NCBI GenBank assembly: GCA_002354655.1
Contig: DELY01000044.1
Coordinates: 215,041-279,040 of the forward strand
Direction of reading: 5' to 3'
DNA from: Pseudomonas sp. UBA2684
Lineage (GTDB): Bacteria; Pseudomonadota; Gammaproteobacteria; Pseudomonadales; Pseudomonadaceae
DNA length: 64,000 nucleotides
Shown here: positions 1-8,255 of the stretch, piece after piece
Position numbering within the stretch: position 1 is the first letter of the stretch
How the letters are laid out: each line of letters opens with the position of its first letter
Notes under the pieces: model-generated
Told to the model about the DNA's origin: nothing
What the model saw: the letters and a program-made list of their open reading frames with translations, nothing else
Database searches by the model: none
Made by a program: the position numbers and the translations under genes

Positions 1-398
1 TCTTCCCAGTTCATCCATCGGTATTCGGCACGGTGCACCGCACCGTTGTCAGGCAGGCTCAAGGCCTTCTGGAAGGCGGCGTTGAGCTCTTCATTCAAGG
101 CGCTACTGATATTACGCCCGACCAGGTTCACCGAAGGCCCACCGCTGGCCAACATAACCCCAGCGGTATCCAGCACATAAACGTACAACTCACCGTCGAT
201 GAACTCGCCCTGGCGGCTGAAGACCGCCAGCGCGGCGTCACCCTTATCCTTATAAAACGCAACGGCCTTGTTCAGTAGCCGGCTCGCGCGTTCGGCCTCG
301 GGCGCGTAGCGCTCCTCGAGCGACTCCTGGGCGAATGCCTGCGGCAAACAAAACAACCCCAGCATCAGCAGCAAGGCATTACGAAAGATAAGCGACAT
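1..398 (-). CDS. Cache-domain periplasmic protein, N-terminal part (cut by window edge)
   Basis: This frame is open from an ATG at 396-398 to the window edge, so only the first ~132 residues are present. The protein starts MSLIFRNALLLMLGLFCLPQ and has a clear signal peptide ending near AFAQ. A helical stretch follows, then a segment (about residues 55-100) that reads like a single Cache sensor fold, with phrases such as LYVYVLDTAGVMLASGG and LVGRNIS. A GAGGA ribosome binding site lies just upstream. Cache proteins bind small ligands in the periplasm; a stand-alone secreted version is common in pseudomonads. It lies 60 bases downstream of the acyl-CoA dehydrogenase stop and points the same way, but I see nothing linking it to the catabolic genes. 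The family call is moderate, the gene itself is solid. Confidence 0.7.
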   Translation of the reverse strand, partial: MSLIFRNALLLMLGLFCLPQAFAQESLEERYAPEAERASRLLNKAVAFYKDKGDAALAVFSRQGEFIDGELYVYVLDTAGVMLASGGPSVNLVGRNISSALNEELNAAFQKALSLPDNGAVHRAEYRWMNWE

Positions 399-458
399 AG
401 CATGTCCTCAAATGCCCACCTGGCCTGCTGCATCGCATCAGGAACGGTGAACGCTGGC

Positions 459-1583
459 TCAAAGGTTACGACCGATGATTTCCTTCATGATTTCCGAGGT
501 GCCGCCATAGATACGCGCGACCCGCGCATCGACCCAAGCGCGACTGATCTTGTATTCGCTCATGAAGCCATAACCGCCGTGCAACTGGAGGAACTCATCG
601 AGCAATTTGCCCTGCATTTCCGAGCCAAGCAGCTTGGCCATGGCGGCGGTGTCCGGGGCCAGCTCGCCGCGCATCACCTTGTCCAGGCAATCGTCGACGA
701 ATACCCGCAGCATGGTCGCCTGGGCCTTGGCCTCGGCGAGCTTGAAACGGGTGTTCTGGAAATCCAGTACTGGTTTGCCGAATACCTTGCGTTCACGGGT
801 GTAAGCAATGGTTTCTTCGAGCAACGTGTCGATTGATTGCGCGGCACGAATAGCGATGATCAACCGCTCCCAGGCCAACTGATGGGTGAGGTACTTGAAG
901 CCCTGACCTTCTTCGCCCAGGCGATTACCGACCGGCACGCGCACTTCGTCGAAGAACAGCTCGGCGGTGTCCTGCCCCTTCAGCCCGATCTTCTCCAGCA
1001 GCCGTCCCTTGGAGAACCCCTTGCGATCCTCCTCAATGCAGATCAGCGTCAGTTCCTTAGCCGCCGGATCGAGTTTGGTCGCGGTAACCATCAGCCCGGC
1101 GTTGCCACCGTTGGTGATGAAGGTCTTCTGCCCGGAGACGATATAATCGCCGCCGTCGCGGCGGGCCAGGGTGCGCATGGCGCGCAAATCGCTGCCGATG
1201 CCCGGTTCGCTCATGGCGATTACGCCGATCAACTCGCCACTGACCATGCGCGGCAGCCATTGCTGCTTTTGCTCTTCGCTACCGTAGGCGACGATGTAAG
1301 GCGCGACGATTTCGGAATGGGTGGTGAACCCCACGGCCGTGGCGTTGGCACGCGCCAGCTCCTCGATCATCACTGCGGAGTGGCCAAAATCGCCACCCGA
1401 GCCGCCATATTCTTCCGGCACGGTGGAGCACAGCAAGCCGAGCTCGCCGGCCTTGAGCCAGACTTCCTTGGGCACGATGCCCTGCTTTTCCCACTCGTGT
1501 AGGTAGGGCACGATTTCACGGTCGACAAAACGCCGTGCCTGATCGCGGAACATGTTGTGGTCTTCTCGAAAAACGCCACGCAT
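459..1583 (-). CDS. Acyl-CoA dehydrogenase, long-chain/isovaleryl type
   Basis: FAD-dependent alpha,beta-desaturation of an acyl-CoA, 374 residues, full length for the family. The FAD/substrate signature AMSEPGIGSDL is at about 123-133 and the C-terminal IYGGTSEIMKEIIGR is present. The C-terminal position where medium-chain enzymes keep their base is Gly here. Instead the Glu in LAWER (E239) matches the catalytic base of the LCAD/isovaleryl-CoA dehydrogenase group. The ATG follows GGAGTG. It is the last gene of a minus-strand run 4635-459 with a crotonase and a two-subunit dehydrogenase, which fits repeated beta-oxidation of ring-opened diterpenoid CoA esters. The substrate is inferred only from context. 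Confidence 0.9.
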   Translation of the reverse strand: MRGVFREDHNMFRDQARRFVDREIVPYLHEWEKQGIVPKEVWLKAGELGLLCSTVPEEYGGSGGDFGHSAVMIEELARANATAVGFTTHSEIVAPYIVAYGSEEQKQQWLPRMVSGELIGVIAMSEPGIGSDLRAMRTLARRDGGDYIVSGQKTFITNGGNAGLMVTATKLDPAAKELTLICIEEDRKGFSKGRLLEKIGLKGQDTAELFFDEVRVPVGNRLGEEGQGFKYLTHQLAWERLIIAIRAAQSIDTLLEETIAYTRERKVFGKPVLDFQNTRFKLAEAKAQATMLRVFVDDCLDKVMRGELAPDTAAMAKLLGSEMQGKLLDEFLQLHGGYGFMSEYKISRAWVDARVARIYGGTSEIMKEIIGRNL

Positions 1584-1613
1584 CTCTCACACTCCAAAAT
1601 TAGGGGGTTGGTC

Positions 1614-2414
1614 TTAACGATCCCGGTAGTCTGGTTTGCGCTTGTCGACAAAAGCCGCCACCGCTTCCTGGTGATCGTCGGTGTGATGGGCCAGCGCTTG
1701 ATAGGCGGCAGACAGCTCCAGCAGCGAGTCCAAACGCATGTGCTGGCCTTCGCGCAGCAGGCGCTTGCACAGCCGCAAGGCATGCCCAGGATTGCTGGCA
1801 ATGCGCTGCGCAAGGGCTTGCGCCTCGGCCTGCAGGGTTTCATGGGTGCAGACCTGCTCCACCAGGCCCCACTCCAATGCCTTGGCGGCATCGATGGTGT
1901 CGCCGGTGAACGCCATCAGGCTGGCCTTGGGAATACCAATAATGCGCGGCAGCAACCACGCCCCGCCATCACCCGGAACAATGCCCAGGCGCACGAAACT
2001 TTCTGCGAACAGCGCCGAACTGGAAGCCAGGCGGATATCGCACATGCAGGCCAGGTCCAGCCCGGCACCGATGGCCGGACCGTTGACCGCGGCGATCACC
2101 GGAATGTCCAACTCGTACAACGCCAATGGAATGCGCTGTATGCCATCGCGGTAGGTGTTGCGCAGCTCATACGGCGAGCCGGCGAAAATCCCCTCGCGCG
2201 CGCGCATGTCCTTGACGTTGCCGCCAGCACAGAAGGCGCTGCCATTGCCGGTAAGTACCATCACCCGTGCTTGCCGATCATGGCGCAGCTCGGCGCACAG
2301 CTCGACGAACTCGGCGATCTGTTCTGGCGAGGTCAGCGCATTACGTGTGTCAGGATGATCCATGCGCACGGTGACGATGCCACCCTCGCGCTCTATTTGC
2401 AGAAAGGGTTTCAT
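1614..2414 (-). CDS. Crotonase-family enoyl-CoA hydratase/isomerase with atypical active-site acids
   Basis: 266 residues with a crotonase fold: oxyanion-hole segment SAFCAGGNVKDM (59-70) and GPAIGAGLDLACMCDIR (112-128). The start chosen is the ATG at 2414, 8 bases after GGGGAG; an in-frame extension upstream would run into the preceding gene. It overlaps that gene's end by 4 bases (translational coupling). Aligned by eye to rat enoyl-CoA hydratase, the two catalytic Glu positions hold D120 and F140, while D149 lies where dienoyl-CoA isomerase has its second Asp. So it may be an isomerase or a C-C hydrolase of the crotonase superfamily rather than a plain hydratase. Reaction unproven. Confidence 0.85.
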   Translation of the reverse strand: MKPFLQIEREGGIVTVRMDHPDTRNALTSPEQIAEFVELCAELRHDRQARVMVLTGNGSAFCAGGNVKDMRAREGIFAGSPYELRNTYRDGIQRIPLALYELDIPVIAAVNGPAIGAGLDLACMCDIRLASSSALFAESFVRLGIVPGDGGAWLLPRIIGIPKASLMAFTGDTIDAAKALEWGLVEQVCTHETLQAEAQALAQRIASNPGHALRLCKRLLREGQHMRLDSLLELSAAYQALAHHTDDHQEAVAAFVDKRKPDYRDR

Positions 2415-3484
2415 AGCGATCTCCCCACGAAACTGGACAGGGGCTGTGAGGCATGTGCGGTCAGCAGTGGCCAGTAACCATCGCCTCCGGCAGCACAAAC
2501 TTGTTGACCTATATGCTGACTCCACCGGCTGGCCGAGCCGAATTCACTGCGCCAAGCCCACAGACGACGGGTGAACAAATGCAGCGAATATTCCTGGGTG
2601 AAGCCAATCGCGCCATGTACCGAGTGGGCAATACCCGCGCCAACGCTCGCCGCTTCAGCGGTGCTGACCTTGGCCACGGCAATGCTTAGCTCGGCGAGTT
2701 GCTGGCCGGATTCGGCGAACGCTGCTTCTGCCGCGATATTGGCGGCAGCAACCTGTTCGGCAAATACCGCAAGCTGCTGCTGAACCGCCTGGAACGCACC
2801 AATCGGTCGACCGAACTGGGTACGCGCGCTGGCATAACCAGCCGTCATATCCAACAAGGCGTGCAGTGCGCCGGCGATCTGCGCCGAACGCAACATGGCG
2901 CCGCCGAGCTGCAGCACGCTGGCCGACAAGCGATGCGGCAGCGGCTTACTGGCCAACACCTGGGCATTGCTGAAACTCAGCTGATCACGCGGCTCGCCCG
3001 CGCCGTTCAGCTGCAAGGTCTGACCCTGCGCGCTTGCACGGCTCAGCAGCACCACACTTGGCACGGCGCTGTCGGCATTGGCAATAGCCACCACGGCGTC
3101 GACATGCCGGCCCCAGGGCACGTCGTGGACGCAACCTGAGACCCGATCGCCATCCAGGCTCAACTTCGCATCGGCGGCAAAGCTGAGAGTCCCGCTCTGC
3201 GCCTCGATACCCGCCTGACCGAGCAGCCAGTTGGCCAGCAGTGCCTCGCCCAGCGGCAGTGGCGCGACAAAGCGCCCAGCCGCTCGAACGATGACGTAGA
3301 TATCCGCCCAACTGGCCTCAGCACCGCCCAACGCCTCGGGCACCGCAGCCAGCGTGAAGCCGGACTCCTCCAGCACAGCCCAGAGCTGCTCGGGCCACTT
3401 GCCGTGCTCACAGCCGAGGACATACTCAGGCGTGGCCAGGTCGGCAAGCAGACGTTCGATGGTCGATTCGAAAAGTTCTCGCAT
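2411..3484 (-). CDS. Acyl-CoA dehydrogenase-like subunit lacking a recognisable base (partner subunit)
   Basis: 357 residues from the ATG at 3484. The acyl-CoA dehydrogenase fold is visible in the C-terminal helical half (GYASARTQFGRPIGAFQAVQ, near 218-237). The middle beta-domain is degenerate, with no SEPxxGSD signature. The LAxER helix that carries the base in the neighbouring enzymes reads LQLGGAMLRSAQIAG here, with no Glu, and the C-terminal YGGTxEI motif is absent. Its ATG sits 2 bases after the stop of the full-length dehydrogenase gene. By analogy with the alpha2-beta2 FadE/ChsE dehydrogenases of steroid degradation, this is probably the non-catalytic half of a heteromer acting on a bulky polycyclic CoA ester. 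That role is inference. Confidence 0.85.
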   Translation of the reverse strand: MRELFESTIERLLADLATPEYVLGCEHGKWPEQLWAVLEESGFTLAAVPEALGGAEASWADIYVIVRAAGRFVAPLPLGEALLANWLLGQAGIEAQSGTLSFAADAKLSLDGDRVSGCVHDVPWGRHVDAVVAIANADSAVPSVVLLSRASAQGQTLQLNGAGEPRDQLSFSNAQVLASKPLPHRLSASVLQLGGAMLRSAQIAGALHALLDMTAGYASARTQFGRPIGAFQAVQQQLAVFAEQVAAANIAAEAAFAESGQQLAELSIAVAKVSTAEAASVGAGIAHSVHGAIGFTQEYSLHLFTRRLWAWRSEFGSASRWSQHIGQQVCAAGGDGYWPLLTAHASQPLSSFVGRSL

Positions 3485-3486
3485 GA

Positions 3487-4635
3487 TTATCGCAACCCCA
3501 GCCCGCGGGCGATGATGCCGCGCAGGATCTCGCGGGTGCCTCCGCGCAATGAAAAAGACGGCGCCATCTGAGTCAGATAGGCCAAGACTCGGGCGTAGTC
3601 GCAACCGCCCTCTAGCCGCGGTTCGGCATCGACCAGCAATTGCGCAACCTCGGGTATTTCCTGCTCGAACAGATTACCCAGGTCTTTAACGCAGGACGCC
3701 GCCCAGGCCGGATGCTCACCGGCAGCCAGTTGCGCCGTGACCGCCAACGACATGTTGCGCAAGGTCAGCAGCTTTGCCGACAACCGGCCGATCTCCCGCG
3801 CCTGCAAGGCATCGGGGGATGTACCGATGGCGTCGATCAAGGTGGTCAACAGCGCCATACTGCTGAGGAAGCGCTCCGGACCGCTGCGTTCGAAAGCCAG
3901 TTCAGCGGTGACCTGATCCCAGCCTTTGCCCTCCACGCCGATCAACGCGTCGGCGTCGAGCTGGACGTTATCGAAAAACACTTCGTTGAAGTGCTCGGCG
4001 CCCACCAGGTCGCGGATCGGTCGAATCGTGATACCCGGCAACCGCAGGTCGATGATGAATTGCGACATCCCCTCGTGCCGTGCGGCTTGTTTCTCGCCAG
4101 TGCGCACCAGGGCAATCATAAAATGGGAGTGGTGCGCGTTGGTCGTCCAGACCTTCTGCCCATTGAGTAGCCAACCGTCGCCGTTGCGGGCGGCGTTCGT
4201 CTTGATCGAGGCCAGATCCGAGCCGGAATTCGGCTCGCTCATGCCAATGCAAAAGTAACTTTCACCGCGGCAGATGGCCGGCAGGTAACGTTGTTTTTGC
4301 TGTTCGGTACCGAAGCGATTGATCAGGGGCCCGCTCTGCCGATCGGCAATCCAGTGCGCCGATACCGGCGCGCCTGCCGCGAGCAACTCTTCGATGATCA
4401 CGTAGCGTGCAAAAGGGCCGGCGGCGGCACCGCCGTACTGCTCGGGCAGCGCCATGCCGACCCAGCCCTGGGCGCCGAGCTTGCGGCTGAACTCGGCATC
4501 GAAGCCCATCCAAGACTGCGCTTTTAAGATCGCCGGATAACCGGCCAGGCTGGCCGCGATGAACTGCCGCACCTCGAGGCGCAGCGACTCCGCTTCGGCG
4601 GGAATTCTGCTGTAGGTGAATTGAGTGATAGACAT
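3487..4635 (-). CDS. Acyl-CoA dehydrogenase, catalytic subunit of a probable heteromer
   Basis: 382 residues. The signature CIGMSEPNSGSDLASIK is near 129-145 and the FAD-contacting VWTTNAHHSHFMIA near 162-175. A candidate base is E249 in AELAFERSG, at the position of E239 in the 459-1583 enzyme. The C-terminus RGGTREILRGIIARGLG keeps the family motif. The ATG at 4635 follows GAGAG by 5 bases; the in-frame TTG upstream is a poorer start. It leads a minus-strand run with its partner subunit, a crotonase and another dehydrogenase. I infer desaturation of a polycyclic acyl-CoA. This gene is preceded by a repeat-bearing spacer that may hold its promoter. Confidence 0.9.
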   Translation of the reverse strand: MSITQFTYSRIPAEAESLRLEVRQFIAASLAGYPAILKAQSWMGFDAEFSRKLGAQGWVGMALPEQYGGAAAGPFARYVIIEELLAAGAPVSAHWIADRQSGPLINRFGTEQQKQRYLPAICRGESYFCIGMSEPNSGSDLASIKTNAARNGDGWLLNGQKVWTTNAHHSHFMIALVRTGEKQAARHEGMSQFIIDLRLPGITIRPIRDLVGAEHFNEVFFDNVQLDADALIGVEGKGWDQVTAELAFERSGPERFLSSMALLTTLIDAIGTSPDALQAREIGRLSAKLLTLRNMSLAVTAQLAAGEHPAWAASCVKDLGNLFEQEIPEVAQLLVDAEPRLEGGCDYARVLAYLTQMAPSFSLRGGTREILRGIIARGLGLR

Positions 4636-4700
4636 GCGCACTCTCGTAATAGGGCACAAGGCCGATCACCCGGTGGTGATCAGGCAGGCCGAGCTTGTCT

Positions 4701-4729
4701 GCCCTGCCGCCGCAAAACGGCAGCAGGGC
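4701..4729 (-). terminator. Stem-loop between amidohydrolase and acyl-CoA dehydrogenase run
   Basis: GCCCTGCCGCCG (4701-4712) pairs with CGGCAGCAGGGC (4718-4729) over 12 positions with one mismatch, loop CAAAA. It lies downstream of the amidohydrolase stop and upstream of the dehydrogenase run. There is no T-tract, so Rho-independent termination is only possible; it could instead be an mRNA processing hairpin. Confidence 0.45.
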
Positions 4730-4753
4730 GTACCGCGAAACCCGTCAAAGGGC

Positions 4754-4838
4754 GCTGAAAAACTACTGCGCTCGGCTACGCGGCGTTGAAAACCGCGGTG
4801 CCTAGCGGTCGCTCGCTACATTTTCAACAGCCTGTTAG
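4754..4838. repeat. Interspersed repeat-like element with inverted TGAAAA/TTTTCA ends
   Basis: The element starts GCTGAAAAA (4754-4762) and ends TTTTCAACAGCCTGTTAG. It contains an internal inverted pair GTTGAAAA (4785-4792) and TTTTCAAC (4821-4828). From memory, sequences ending CTAACAGGCTGTTGAAAA are dispersed in pseudomonad intergenic regions. Here the repeat end carries the TAA stop (4835-4837) of the amidohydrolase gene. No second copy is seen in this window. Confidence 0.45.
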
Positions 4839-6142
4839 AGAGCGGTTCCGGCGTCCGCTTTCTCGAACATCGCATTGATGTCGCCAGAGGTGACCGGCTT
4901 GTTATCGTGGCGGCCATGGTCGGCACCACCGAGACCGAGCGCAGGCTCCGTCTTGACGTGGGTCGCCTGGGCACGCAGCGCGCCGACGGTGCAATTCTCG
5001 CGACCGTGGATAGCGAACGGATCGAAGGAAAACTCACGCATGGCGTTGAGGTGGGTAACCTTGTCGATGGTTTCCTTGGGTAGGTGTTGCAACCCTTCCC
5101 AGGCGGTTTCCGGCGAATGCGGCCAGGTGCAGTCCGAGTGCGGATAATCGCTTTCCCAGGTGACCATTTCTTCGTTCATGAAGCGCAGGTTCTGCAGGCC
5201 GAAGTTGTCTTCGATGAAGCAGGTCACGAAGTGCTTCTTGAAGATGTCGCTGGGCATCTTTCCGTCGAAGTTCGAGTTGGTCCAGGCATTGTGGTGGCGA
5301 TGGGTGAAATCGGCACGCTCCAGCAGGTAGGGAATCCAACCGATACTGCCTTCGGACAAGGCCATGCGCAGGTCTGGGAACTTCTTCCACATCGGCGCCC
5401 AGATCCAATCGGCTGCGGAGTTGGCGATGGAGATCGGCATAGAGGTGATCCAGGCGTCGATCGGCGACAGGTCGGAGGCATGGCTTGCCTTCACACCGGT
5501 GCCGATGTGGCAGCAGATCACCACCTTGTTATCGGAGCAGGCTTTCCACAGTGGATCCCAGTAGTCACTGTGGATCGACGGATAACCATGTACGGCCGGG
5601 TTATCGGACAACGACACCGCATGCACGCCCTGCTTGGCCAGGCGCTCGACTTCGGCGGCGGCGGCCTGCATGTCCCACCACGGCACCAGCATCAAGGGAA
5701 TAAAACGTCCCGGCGCAGCGTTGCACCAGTCGTGTAAATGCCAGTCGTTGTAGGCCTGAATGGCCGCGAGGGAAACCGCGCGATCGGCATGCATCTGAAA
5801 ACGCTGCCCGGCGAAACCAGGAAACGTCGGGAAGCACAGCGAGCCCAGCACGCCGTTAGCGTTCATGTCGTCTACACGGTCTTTGATACTCCAGGTGCCA
5901 CGACGCATCTGGTCGTAGCCCAGTGGCTCCATGCCGTATTCCTCTTTCGGCCGGCCGACCACGGAGTTAAGGCCCATGTAACCGGTGGCCTGCTCCTCAA
6001 AAACCCATACATCGCGCTGATCACGCTTGACCACATGCGGCTCACGCCCTTTGAAGCGCTCCGGCATATGGCGGGCAAAGGCATTTGGCGGCTCAATCGC
6101 GTGATCATCGACGCTGACGAGAATCAGATCTTCAACCTTCAT
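4835..6142 (-). CDS. Amidohydrolase-2 family metal-dependent hydrolase/decarboxylase
   Basis: 435 residues, amidohydrolase-2 (ACMSD-like) TIM-barrel. The N-terminal metal strand reads LVSVDDHAIEPPNAF, so H14 is present but the usual first His of HxH is Asp. Other likely metal or catalytic residues are H212 (VVICCHIGTG) and D332 (WESDYPHSD). Enzymes of this family decarboxylate or hydrolyse C-C bonds, and variants with VDDHxIEPP are frequent in terpenoid and steroid clusters. The ATG follows AAGGGG. A shared 23-bp operator lies 68 bases upstream, so it probably has its own regulated promoter. The stop codon is supplied by a repeat element, so the C-terminus may differ from relatives. Substrate unknown. 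Confidence 0.85.
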   Translation of the reverse strand: MKVEDLILVSVDDHAIEPPNAFARHMPERFKGREPHVVKRDQRDVWVFEEQATGYMGLNSVVGRPKEEYGMEPLGYDQMRRGTWSIKDRVDDMNANGVLGSLCFPTFPGFAGQRFQMHADRAVSLAAIQAYNDWHLHDWCNAAPGRFIPLMLVPWWDMQAAAAEVERLAKQGVHAVSLSDNPAVHGYPSIHSDYWDPLWKACSDNKVVICCHIGTGVKASHASDLSPIDAWITSMPISIANSAADWIWAPMWKKFPDLRMALSEGSIGWIPYLLERADFTHRHHNAWTNSNFDGKMPSDIFKKHFVTCFIEDNFGLQNLRFMNEEMVTWESDYPHSDCTWPHSPETAWEGLQHLPKETIDKVTHLNAMREFSFDPFAIHGRENCTVGALRAQATHVKTEPALGLGGADHGRHDNKPVTSGDINAMFEKADAGTAL

Positions 6143-6210
6143 TGTTTTTCCCCTTCGCTTACGGGTTCTTGATTGTGCTGTCGATCATAGAGCACACCGA
6201 GCCATAATTA

Positions 6211-6233
6211 AACACATTTCATTAATATGTTCA
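6211..6233. promoter_or_regulatory. Shared 23-bp operator, copy A
   Basis: Left half AACAC at 6211-6215 and right half TGTTCA at 6228-6233, separated by an A/T-rich centre. It lies 68 bases upstream of the amidohydrolase ATG at 6142. The same half-sites at exactly the same spacing recur at 16311, 19397, 21347, 28546 and 54411. Confidence 0.65.
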
Positions 6234-6297
6234 AATAACTTGCTTAGCCCCGAGACCGCCACCCGACGAACGCGCCGCCCGCAGCCTCGCCGGCAGA

Positions 6298-7572
6298 CTA
6301 ATCCCAAATCACGTGGACGCTGTGCGGACCACGCAACTGGGCGCCAATGATCACTGGTGCGGGCTTAGAAGGGTCCAGACGGATGTTGGGCATCAGATCG
6401 AGGACAGCATTCAGTGCACAGTTGATTTCCGTCTTGGCGACAAACTGGCCGATGCACATATGTGTACCGAAACCGAAGCCAAAAGATGGCCGGACGCGCC
6501 GGTCGATGTCGAACACGTCGGCATTCTCGAACGCATCTTCGTCGCGGTTCGCCGAACTGACGATGCACGACACCATCGCGCCCTTGGGAATACTTACGCC
6601 ACGAATGACCATTTCTTTGTCCGCCTGGCGCACCTTGAAGGTCGCAACGGGCTCATAGCGCACCGACTCGTCAATCGCTTTGGCCACCAGACTGCGGTCC
6701 TGACGCACACGTTCAAGCAGCTCCGGGCGCTCCAGCAGGAGGGTCATCAGGGTACCGAACGTCCGAGTCGTGGTTTCACTCGCCGCCGGCAGCAACGAAC
6801 GCACGAAGGTGGCTATTTCGTGGTCATCCAGCGAACGCCCCTCGTATTCGGCGCGGATCAGCCGGCTGATCAGGTCATCGCCGATGGCACCCTCCGCACG
6901 GCGCTGCGCCACCACCACCTTGACCACGTCATACAAGGCCTTAGCCGCTTCCATGGCCGCTGCACGTGCAGCAGCAGCTTTTTCCGGGTCGACTTGCGGC
7001 CCTGCCAAAATCGCCAACGCCCAGGCCGCGTACTGCTCGATATCCTCGGGGCGATCTTCAGGGAAGCCGATCAGCGCGTAGATCACGCGGATCGGGAAAT
7101 GCAGGGCGAACTCCATGATGTCCGCGCTTTTGCGCGCGACCATGGGCTTGAGGTATTCCTCGCGGATAACCCGGTCGATCTTGGTTTCTTTCCAGCGATT
7201 GACCGTCTCGGGCATGAACACCGGCTGCAACAGGTTGCGGATGTTCTTGTGCGCCTCGCCGTCCATCGCCGTGAGGATCAACCCGTCGAAGAACGCACCC
7301 AGCCCTTCGGCGATGAAGCCGCTGGTGAAGTTCGTGCTGTCACGCATCACCGCCATGACATCGTCGTATTTGAACAGTGTGTAGGTCGGACGATTAGCGT
7401 CGAGCCCAGCAATGGAAGGCACGCCCAGGCGCGCCATGAAGTTTTCTTGCAGAACCGGAGAATTCTGACGCATGTCGCGATACACCGCGTGCAGGTCAAT
7501 ATCAGAGCCGCGATAGTTACTCGCCACGTTGGCGAAGACCTGCTCCAGTTTGCTCTGTGCTTGTTCGGACAT
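6298..7572 (-). CDS. Cytochrome P450, CYP226-like (diterpenoid hydroxylase no. 1)
   Basis: 424-residue soluble class I bacterial P450. The haem loop is FGFGFGTHMCIG with axial C373, ExxR is E302-R305 (ESVR), and the I-helix motif is AASETT at 263-268, where the usual Gly is Ala. The ATG at 7572 follows AGGAGA; the longer in-frame start lacks a binding site. It is strongly similar to the second P450 at 38747-40036 (shared FTSGFIAEGLGAFFDGL-type segment). From memory the dit/tdt clusters contain P450s of this kind (DitQ, TdtD) that hydroxylate abietanes near C7. Electrons probably come from the 2Fe-2S ferredoxin and reductase at 31955-33555. A weak copy of the shared operator lies 91 bases upstream. 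Confidence 0.9.
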   Translation of the reverse strand: MSEQAQSKLEQVFANVASNYRGSDIDLHAVYRDMRQNSPVLQENFMARLGVPSIAGLDANRPTYTLFKYDDVMAVMRDSTNFTSGFIAEGLGAFFDGLILTAMDGEAHKNIRNLLQPVFMPETVNRWKETKIDRVIREEYLKPMVARKSADIMEFALHFPIRVIYALIGFPEDRPEDIEQYAAWALAILAGPQVDPEKAAAARAAAMEAAKALYDVVKVVVAQRRAEGAIGDDLISRLIRAEYEGRSLDDHEIATFVRSLLPAASETTTRTFGTLMTLLLERPELLERVRQDRSLVAKAIDESVRYEPVATFKVRQADKEMVIRGVSIPKGAMVSCIVSSANRDEDAFENADVFDIDRRVRPSFGFGFGTHMCIGQFVAKTEINCALNAVLDLMPNIRLDPSKPAPVIIGAQLRGPHSVHVIWD

Positions 7573-7663
7573 GTTCGTCTCCTTTCTTGTTGTCAGTAGC
7601 GATAAGTGCGACCCGGCAGAGGTCGACACATGATCCATCTTAGGCGCAAGCTGGATTTAGTTG

Positions 7664-7686
7664 AACGGTTTTTTACAATTTGACCA
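7664..7686. promoter_or_regulatory. Degenerate copy of the shared 23-bp operator
   Basis: AACGG at 7664-7668 and TGACCA at 7681-7686 with a T-rich centre, at the spacing of the six good copies but with changes in both halves. It lies 91 bases upstream of the P450 ATG. The match is weak and only the placement makes it worth noting. Confidence 0.35.
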
Positions 7687-7749
7687 AATACACTGATAAC
7701 AGCAGTCTGGCGTCAGAAATACCGGACGCCGAATGACTCGCCCACGGTT

Positions 7750-8253
7750 TCAGTAGGCTTGCTGGACATAAGTCATGCGACCGCCAGCCAACATCAGCGC
7801 GCAGTACATGTTCAGCTCTACCACCTGAGGCGAGGAGAAGTACTGCGACAATTGCGCATAATGCTCATCGCCGATGGTCATATAGTCGCTGGCAAATAAC
7901 TCGGCGAAGCCCATGGCGGCTTGCTCGGCGGGGCTGAAGCGATCACTGTCGCTGCCCAAGCAGGCAATGTCTTCTTCGCTGACCGCATCGGACTTACGCG
8001 CCAACTGGCACGCCTGACAAGTGGTAATGCTGGCGATCTTCAAGCGCAGCAATTCCCGCAGCCGCTCATCAAGCTGACTGTCCTGTTGGAAGCTCTCCAT
8101 CAGGGCCAGCCATGCCAACGCCACCGGCGGGCGGTGCGCCCAAACCTGTACAGGTTTCGACGAACTGAGCATACGACTGTCCTGACCTCGAGCAATCGCC
8201 TCACGCAGTTCGGCCGGCATCGCCGCCAAGCCCACCAGCGGGATGCGCGGCAT
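7750..8253 (-). CDS. Carboxymuconolactone decarboxylase/AhpD-like protein
   Basis: 167 residues from the ATG at 8253, which is 2 bases past the thiolase stop; a TTG a little upstream is the only alternative. The family core LRELLRLKIASITTCQACQLA contains the CxxC pair C79/C82, as in AhpD-type peroxidase reductases rather than the true decarboxylase. The tail VVELNMYCALMLAGGRMTYV is the family's second helix pair. Position at the 3' end of a thiolase, hydroxyacyl-CoA dehydrogenase and FAH operon suggests a role with CoA intermediates or protection against peroxide formed by oxygenases. Both roles are guesses. Confidence 0.8.
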   Translation of the reverse strand: MPRIPLVGLAAMPAELREAIARGQDSRMLSSSKPVQVWAHRPPVALAWLALMESFQQDSQLDERLRELLRLKIASITTCQACQLARKSDAVSEEDIACLGSDSDRFSPAEQAAMGFAELFASDYMTIGDEHYAQLSQYFSSPQVVELNMYCALMLAGGRMTYVQQAY

Positions 8254-8255
8254 GC

